10,408 nucleotides of DNA, from contig DMER01000007.1 in assembly GCA_003451645.1 (NCBI GenBank), positions 436 to 10,843 on the forward strand. Direction: 5' to 3'. This DNA is from Alphaproteobacteria bacterium. Lineage in GTDB: Bacteria > Pseudomonadota > Alphaproteobacteria > Micropepsales > Micropepsaceae. This document shows positions 6,533-10,408 of the stretch, one piece after another (the first letter of the stretch is position 1; the number at the start of each line of letters is the position of its first letter). The position numbers and the translations under genes were made by a program. A model generated the notes under the pieces. It had not been told where the DNA came from. It made no database searches and worked only from the letters and a program-made list of their open reading frames with translations.

Positions 6533-7255
6533 TTACCAACCGGGCAGGAATGGGGGCACCCAGCCGCCAGGAAACGGCGAGACCCCAAATATCAAATGAT
6601 GGGTTAGCGCCACGCCCACGAAAACCAGGAGTGCCAGACCCTGACGCCACGTCAGCAGCTCCGACACGTTCAAGGTCTGCCGGCCGCCTAAGATGGCAGC
6701 GAAAGGAATGTTCGATGTGCGCTGCGCAAACGCTTGCCAATCGGCCCCAAGTGCCCGCGCCCGTTTCGCATCGATGGAGTAAGTGCCAAAGACGCTGAGA
6801 GCCAAAAAGGTGCCGAAGAATACGACCGATGCTTCATCGCCATTGACAGCAAGATGAAAGGCGGCCCACAGCGCGGCCGACCACAAAAAGGGATGACGCG
6901 TGATGCGCAAGACCCCACGCACCGCATCTGGATTGCGTGCGATGCCTCCTTGCGCCACGCCCGTTGGGCTGGGCATCAAGACACCGGGCAAACCCGCCAC
7001 GAATGCAAGTCCAATGATGATGAGCCCGGCATGGGACAAAGCCTTTGGCGCCTCCCAAAGTGGAGCGGACCCGGCCGCCAGCGCGGTATTGTAGGCAATA
7101 GCCAGCCAGACGATCCCAGCAGCGCTGGCGATGGAATAAAGTCCCAAATAGGCGCCCTCGCCCATTTGCCGCACCAACACATCGCGAAGCCTCGTCCCAC
7201 TGATCCCGAAATGCAGAAACAGAAATGCGGCAGACGCCGCCAAAAGCATGGTCAT
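6533..7255 (-). CDS. NnrU-family integral membrane protein
   Basis: This is a 240-residue inner-membrane protein of PF07298. NnrU is linked to nitric-oxide and nitrite metabolism in denitrifiers, and the plant carotene isomerase Z-ISO shares the fold and binds heme through histidines. Hydrophobic segments are near residues 1-18, 38-60, 73-95, 123-140, 143-163 and 208-228. The family motif is RITRHPFLW (RHP at 120-122); H15 and H75 lie in membrane segments. It ends in the aromatic/proline-rich GGWVPPFLPGW. ATG 7255 is set by the perfect Shine-Dalgarno AAGGAGGT 7 bases upstream; a longer frame from TTG 7273 would place that site inside the gene. No denitrification genes are nearby, so the role is open. 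Confidence 0.88.
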   Translation of the reverse strand: MTMLLAASAAFLFLHFGISGTRLRDVLVRQMGEGAYLGLYSIASAAGIVWLAIAYNTALAAGSAPLWEAPKALSHAGLIIIGLAFVAGLPGVLMPSPTGVAQGGIARNPDAVRGVLRITRHPFLWSAALWAAFHLAVNGDEASVVFFGTFLALSVFGTYSIDAKRARALGADWQAFAQRTSNIPFAAILGGRQTLNVSELLTWRQGLALLVFVGVALTHHLIFGVSPFPGGWVPPFLPGW

Positions 7256-7262
7256 CGCCAAG

Positions 7263-7270
7263 ACCTCCTT
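7263..7270 (-). promoter_or_regulatory. Consensus Shine-Dalgarno of nnrU
   Basis: AAGGAGGT on the minus strand, 7 bases before ATG 7255, is the strongest ribosome-binding site in the window. It decides the start of the NnrU gene. Confidence 0.9.
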
Positions 7271-7530
7271 CAACGCAAGCCATTGTTAAGACAAATTAAT
7301 TCCTGCAATTCTCCCGCCGCTTGTTAACGAATAAACAGGGGATGCCATCAATTTGCCCATCGAATTGCGCAAAGAAAAGTGGTAACTTTATTCTTAACAG
7401 TGACGGGAATTTTCGCGTTGCTTGCTGCTCAGGCTAATGGCGGCGGCGGACATGGCGGGTGATCTCACTGTTCCGGCGTAGGCGGAAGGTCAGATAACTG
7501 AGCATTACGGTCTAGATTAATGGGGCCTGG
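7271..7530. promoter_or_regulatory. AT-rich divergent intergenic region, nnrU / TipN-like gene
   Basis: About 260 bp without a gene, with a clear AT-rich core (about 7280-7420) in otherwise GC-rich DNA. Two TTGTTAA copies (7283-7289 and 7321-7327), a HpaI-type GTTAAC (7323-7328) and a TTAAC at 7394-7398 are present. A possible plus-strand promoter is TTGCGC (7365-7370), an 18-base spacer, then TATTCT (7389-7394), giving a leader of about 130 bases for the TipN-like gene. CAGTGA (7398-7403) and TCACTG (7465-7470) are distant inverted copies. Spacings do not fit the CtrA consensus (TTAA-N7-TTAA). Confidence 0.35.
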
Positions 7531-9774
7531 ATGGAGCGGGTGGAACCAACAAGCGTGAACCAGAACCTTCAACGCCAACAAACAGGACTTCCGCCTTTGT
7601 ACGGGATGGCGCATGGCGCTGGCTCGCCGGATGCAGCGCCCGCAGGCCCGGCTGCAGAGAAGGGCTTAACGCGGGACAACCCCCTTGACTTGGACACGCA
7701 GGCGATCGCGCCCAGTCCGCAGGCCGATGGCTGGGCCTTTGCGGCGGCTGGCCTGTTCTCAGCGTTCTGGGCAGGTGGCATTGTCGCTTACGTCGTTGGC
7801 TATTATGGCAAAGCAAGCTTTGCGAACTTGCCATGGACGGGTGTTGGCCTCTTTGCCGCTGCGGCCTTTGTTCCTTCCGTCATGGCCTGGTTCATGGCCC
7901 TCATGCAGCGGGAGGCGCGCCTTCTCAGGAGACAGACCAACGCGTTGATCCGGGCGGCAGAGAGCCTGTCGAAACCCAACGACACAGCGGCCAAAGGCGT
8001 TGCCCAGTTGGGGCGCAGCATCCGCAAGGAGCTGGAGCAGATCAATTCGGCGGTTGAGAATGCGCAAGCGCGCTTGACCGCGTTGCACGAGAGCGGGGCT
8101 GAGCAGCTCCAAGCCCTGGAGCGCTCCGCCGCCCAAGCACGCGACCGGGTCGACACCGCTGCGCAACGGCTTGGCGCTGAACGCGACAAGCTGCAGACAT
8201 TTGCCTCCGCACTCGACGATGCCGTTACCAGCGCGGGCGAGAACCTAAGTGCGCGCGTTGATGATGCCAAGGCCGCAGCAAAGGCCGCGGCCGAGGGGCT
8301 GAAAGGCGAACAAGCGGCAATTGGTGCCCTGCTTGAATCCGTGAACGCGGCGGCGAGTGCGGCGGCCCAGCGTGCCGCGGAAATGGCGAAGGAAGTCGAT
8401 CGCGAGGCTCAGAAACTGGATGCCGCATCCGAAGCTGCCGCTGCCCGCTCAGAACAGGTCATCCAGCGCCACGAGCGCCATCGTGCTGCCCTTACCGAGA
8501 CGCTGGACCGTCTGAAGGCCGAGAATGATCATATGACGCGCACGCTCGAGGCTCAGCGCGATGGTCTCGGCAAACTCATCATGGTCATGAGCGAAGAGGC
8601 CAAACGCATCGATGGGTTTGCCACGGACGGCGTTCGCCGGATCGATGCAGCGACCGCCACGATGTCCAAGCGCGTTGTAGAACTGGCATCGACACTATCG
8701 GCAGAGATCGAAAAACTGCGCTCACAAAGTGAATTGTCGTCAACCGGTATCGACCAAGCAGTCCAATCGATCAAGGCGGCGGGCGACTCTTCCTATAGCT
8801 CGGCCAGCATGCTTGGCGCGCAGCTGACACAAGTGACAGAGACGGCGGCCAAGGCCACCTTGGCCGTGGATGCCGGAATCTCGCGGCTGGCGCAGCTGAT
8901 GAACGATCTGCCTCGCGATGTGCAAACCCATGCCGAGCAGATGCGAGGCGTCGTCGAGGGTCAAGCGCTGGCGATCAATGATCTTACAGGCCGCATTGCC
9001 AACGCCTTTGAACAACTGCAAACCCTTGAACAGCACAAGCTGACTAGCAAACCAGCATCGCCGGTAGCACAACCGCAGCCGCGGCCCGAGCAGAGTGCGG
9101 CGTCTGTGCCACCGCCGCCTCCGCCATCGAACGAAAACCTGCCCGTTCTCGATTTGCAGACGCCACTTGTCTCGGAGCACGGGCCATCAGAGGCCAGCGC
9201 TCCGGGTACGGATAATCCGGACCTGAAGGGGGACACCGCGGCTCAGCAGGAGTTGCGCAGTTGGTTTGGCATTGCCAAGCGTCTAGTCCGGGGGCCGGAT
9301 GGCACACCTGCGGATGCACAGGCGCCTCCGCCCGCGCCCCCTGCGGCACCGCGAGGCTGGGACATGCGTCAATTGCTGCAGGCTGCCGATCAAACCGGCG
9401 CGCAGCCCCCGCCTTTTGACGGCCCCGCCAATCCCCGTCACATGCTGGAGTCCCTGCAATCACAGGCGATCGACATCGACCGCTTTTTGGAGGATGACCC
9501 GCCTCTCGATCTGTTGCGGCGTTATCGTGCGGGGGAGCGGGACATCTTTCTGCGCCGCCTCATACAGATACTGGGCCGTGAGAACAACGAACGCCTCGCA
9601 CGCAAATACCAGAACGATCTGGAGTTCCAGGAAGCGGTCAGCCGCTATTGCCAGCAATATGAGGTGCTGATCCGCGAGGCGTCTGTGTCCGACCCAGCAT
9701 TGGCTGACCAATGCACCAATGGCTTCGCGGGACGCATCTACGCGATCTTGGCGCCAGCATCCGGCAGGCGATGA
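7531..9774 (+). CDS. Two-pass membrane coiled-coil protein, TipN-like polarity scaffold candidate
   Basis: In this 747-residue protein, residues 1-66 are a polar, proline-containing N-terminal tail. Two transmembrane helices follow (about 68-92 and 102-125), joined by a short loop, so both ends should be cytoplasmic. A long Ala/Glu/Lys/Gln-rich coiled coil runs from about 128 to 505. It is followed by a Pro-rich disordered linker (about 508-605, with PPPPPP at 527-532 and PPPAPPAAP near 599-607) and a compact C-terminal block (about 608-745). The block carries GWDMRQLLQAAD and the charged helices RYRAGERDIFLRRLIQ and YQNDLEFQEAVSRYCQQYEVL. Two membrane helices followed by a large coiled coil match Caulobacter TipN, the birth-scar marker that sets cell polarity, but TipN is somewhat longer. 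The start lacks a strong Shine-Dalgarno (GGGGCC only). A coiled-coil protein of another family is the alternative. Confidence 0.55.
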   Translation: MERVEPTSVNQNLQRQQTGLPPLYGMAHGAGSPDAAPAGPAAEKGLTRDNPLDLDTQAIAPSPQADGWAFAAAGLFSAFWAGGIVAYVVGYYGKASFANLPWTGVGLFAAAAFVPSVMAWFMALMQREARLLRRQTNALIRAAESLSKPNDTAAKGVAQLGRSIRKELEQINSAVENAQARLTALHESGAEQLQALERSAAQARDRVDTAAQRLGAERDKLQTFASALDDAVTSAGENLSARVDDAKAAAKAAAEGLKGEQAAIGALLESVNAAASAAAQRAAEMAKEVDREAQKLDAASEAAAARSEQVIQRHERHRAALTETLDRLKAENDHMTRTLEAQRDGLGKLIMVMSEEAKRIDGFATDGVRRIDAATATMSKRVVELASTLSAEIEKLRSQSELSSTGIDQAVQSIKAAGDSSYSSASMLGAQLTQVTETAAKATLAVDAGISRLAQLMNDLPRDVQTHAEQMRGVVEGQALAINDLTGRIANAFEQLQTLEQHKLTSKPASPVAQPQPRPEQSAASVPPPPPPSNENLPVLDLQTPLVSEHGPSEASAPGTDNPDLKGDTAAQQELRSWFGIAKRLVRGPDGTPADAQAPPPAPPAAPRGWDMRQLLQAADQTGAQPPPFDGPANPRHMLESLQSQAIDIDRFLEDDPPLDLLRRYRAGERDIFLRRLIQILGRENNERLARKYQNDLEFQEAVSRYCQQYEVLIREASVSDPALADQCTNGFAGRIYAILAPASGRR

Positions 9775-9791
9775 TCAATCGATAGGCCGCG

Positions 9792-10184
9792 TCATGGCGC
9801 TTTCGGCAAGCAGGCCTTGCCGGCCGCGGCGCCCACCGGCCCCAAGCGCTCCCAGATCGTCATATAGGTCTCAACCGGCATGTTCAGCCGCTGCTTGGCT
9901 GCGACCTGCCCCTTTGCGGGCATGCCGCCTGTTTCGGTAAGCAACAAAAACACCTGCTGATCGACCCTTGCCCGCGGGAGAACCGCATCAACGGACGTTT
10001 CTGAAAAGCACTTGCAAAAGGCGGGCATCCCTCGCGCCCCAACGGGGCCCGGTGGCGCCTTCTCGCAGGCGAGCGTGATTTGCCGCAGCAAGTCGCTGCG
10101 CGCTGCAGCGTCATCGCTCAGTTTTGTAGGCTGATTGGCCAAACCAACCGCTGCGACGATCAACACCAGGAAGGACAAAATCAT
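9792..10184 (-). CDS. Small secreted four-cysteine protein of unknown function
   Basis: This 130-residue protein has an N-terminal hydrophobic segment (MILSFLVLIVAAVGLA, 1-16) that reads as a signal peptide with cleavage after VGLA; an uncleaved anchor is possible. The mature part has exactly four cysteines: C40, the pair C57 and C59 (AFCKCFSE), and C125 near the C-terminus. This would allow two disulfides in the periplasm. I do not recognise a family. Its ATG overlaps the TGA of the upstream ABC auxiliary lipoprotein gene (ATGA), so it is probably translationally coupled and functionally tied to that envelope system. It converges on the TipN-like gene with a 17-bp gap, and I see no terminator hairpin there. 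Confidence 0.75.
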   Translation of the reverse strand: MILSFLVLIVAAVGLANQPTKLSDDAAARSDLLRQITLACEKAPPGPVGARGMPAFCKCFSETSVDAVLPRARVDQQVFLLLTETGGMPAKGQVAAKQRLNMPVETYMTIWERLGPVGAAAGKACLPKAP

Positions 10185-10408
10185 CTGTCGAACCGCGATG
10201 GGCCAGCTTTTGCGCCCTCGGTGAGGGCCCAGGTGACGGCGCGCTTGAGCACAGACCCTGTTGCATCGTCAAAGACCGCAACCACGTCCGCAACCTTATC
10301 AGACTGCGTGGGCTTGATGGCCTCAAAAGTCTGGCTCGCCAGAATGACACCTTCCAAGGGGCGCACCAGTTTCAAATTGAGGCGCACGCGCACGCGCGGC
10401 CCCTCCTT
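10181..10408 (-). CDS. ABC-type transport auxiliary lipoprotein, PqiC-like (C-terminal part)
   Basis: The last 75 residues of a gene that enters from the right edge are visible, and the frame is open to base 10408. The segment RVRVRLNLKLV, then ASQTFEAIKPTQSDKVADVV and VLKRAVTWAL, fits the end of the ABC_trans_aux fold (PF03886): a beta-strand pair, the substrate-like TFE segment, and a final helix closing with an aromatic/Leu pattern. Such proteins are outer-membrane-facing lipoproteins that work with MCE/MlaD-type ABC lipid transporters, whose genes would be expected just beyond the right edge. The lipobox end of the protein is outside the window. The stop TGA (10183-10181) overlaps the start of the small Cys protein. 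Confidence 0.65.
   Translation of the reverse strand, partial: KEGPRVRVRLNLKLVRPLEGVILASQTFEAIKPTQSDKVADVVAVFDDATGSVLKRAVTWALTEGAKAGPSRFDR

Noticed and set aside
7256..7273. Six-residue longer NnrU from TTG 7273
   Set aside because: This would put the perfect AAGGAGGT inside the coding sequence; ATG 7255 fits it exactly.
7285..7298. CtrA-box-like TTAA-N6-TTAA
   Set aside because: The spacing is one base short of the TTAA-N7-TTAA consensus, and AT-rich spacers produce such matches easily.
7759..9463. Minus-strand frames opposite the TipN-like gene
   Set aside because: They are shadow frames whose composition mirrors the coiled-coil codons, with no family resemblance.

Overview
The window is GC-rich, tightly packed bacterial DNA with Shine-Dalgarno-led genes on both strands. 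The gene set suggests an alphaproteobacterium: a thioredoxin-reductase-type ferredoxin-NADP reductase, an AroQ/PchB-like chorismate mutase, a beta-class glutathione S-transferase, an OmpA-like porin with a proline hinge, an NnrU protein, a stand-alone Hpt protein and a TipN-like two-pass membrane coiled-coil protein. The order cannot be fixed; a TipN-like protein would fit the Caulobacterales or a neighbouring lineage. I see no transposase, integrase, phage gene, CRISPR array, tRNA or rRNA, and no defence island. This looks like ordinary chromosomal housekeeping and accessory DNA.

Layout. (1) 1-908 (-): the N-terminal 302 residues of a ferredoxin-NADP reductase that runs off the left edge. 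It is divergent from chorismate mutase (1051-1401, +), with a dyad-rich intergenic region between them. (2) A beta-class GST (1534-2145, +) follows and ends in a large symmetric hairpin. (3) A PF10118 'metal-dependent hydrolase' (2226-3110, -) and a TetR-family regulator (3157-3870, +) diverge from a 46-bp spacer, which suggests local regulation. (4) An OmpA-like outer-membrane protein (3886-4953, -) converges on tetR, and its terminator lies inside the last codons of tetR. (5) After a gene-free stretch of about 280 bp come three minus-strand genes, in transcription order NnrU (6533-7255), Hpt (6149-6469) and MBL-fold hydrolase (5236-6060). They may be one transcription unit. (6) A 747-residue TipN-like polar scaffold candidate (7531-9774, +) is divergent from nnrU. 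(7) At the right edge, a PqiC/ABC_trans_aux-type lipoprotein (partial) overlaps by ATGA a small secreted four-cysteine protein (9792-10184, -).

How the genes work together. Three themes appear: redox and detoxification (FNR, GST, the putative di-iron PF10118 protein with its TetR), envelope structure and lipid traffic (OmpA-like protein, ABC auxiliary lipoprotein with its Cys-rich partner), and signalling and polarity (Hpt, TipN-like scaffold). The items most worth a second look are the TipN-like protein with its conserved-looking C-terminal block, the paired ExxH/Glu pattern in the PF10118 protein, the Glu replacing the usual Gln in chorismate mutase, and the translationally coupled four-cysteine secreted protein.
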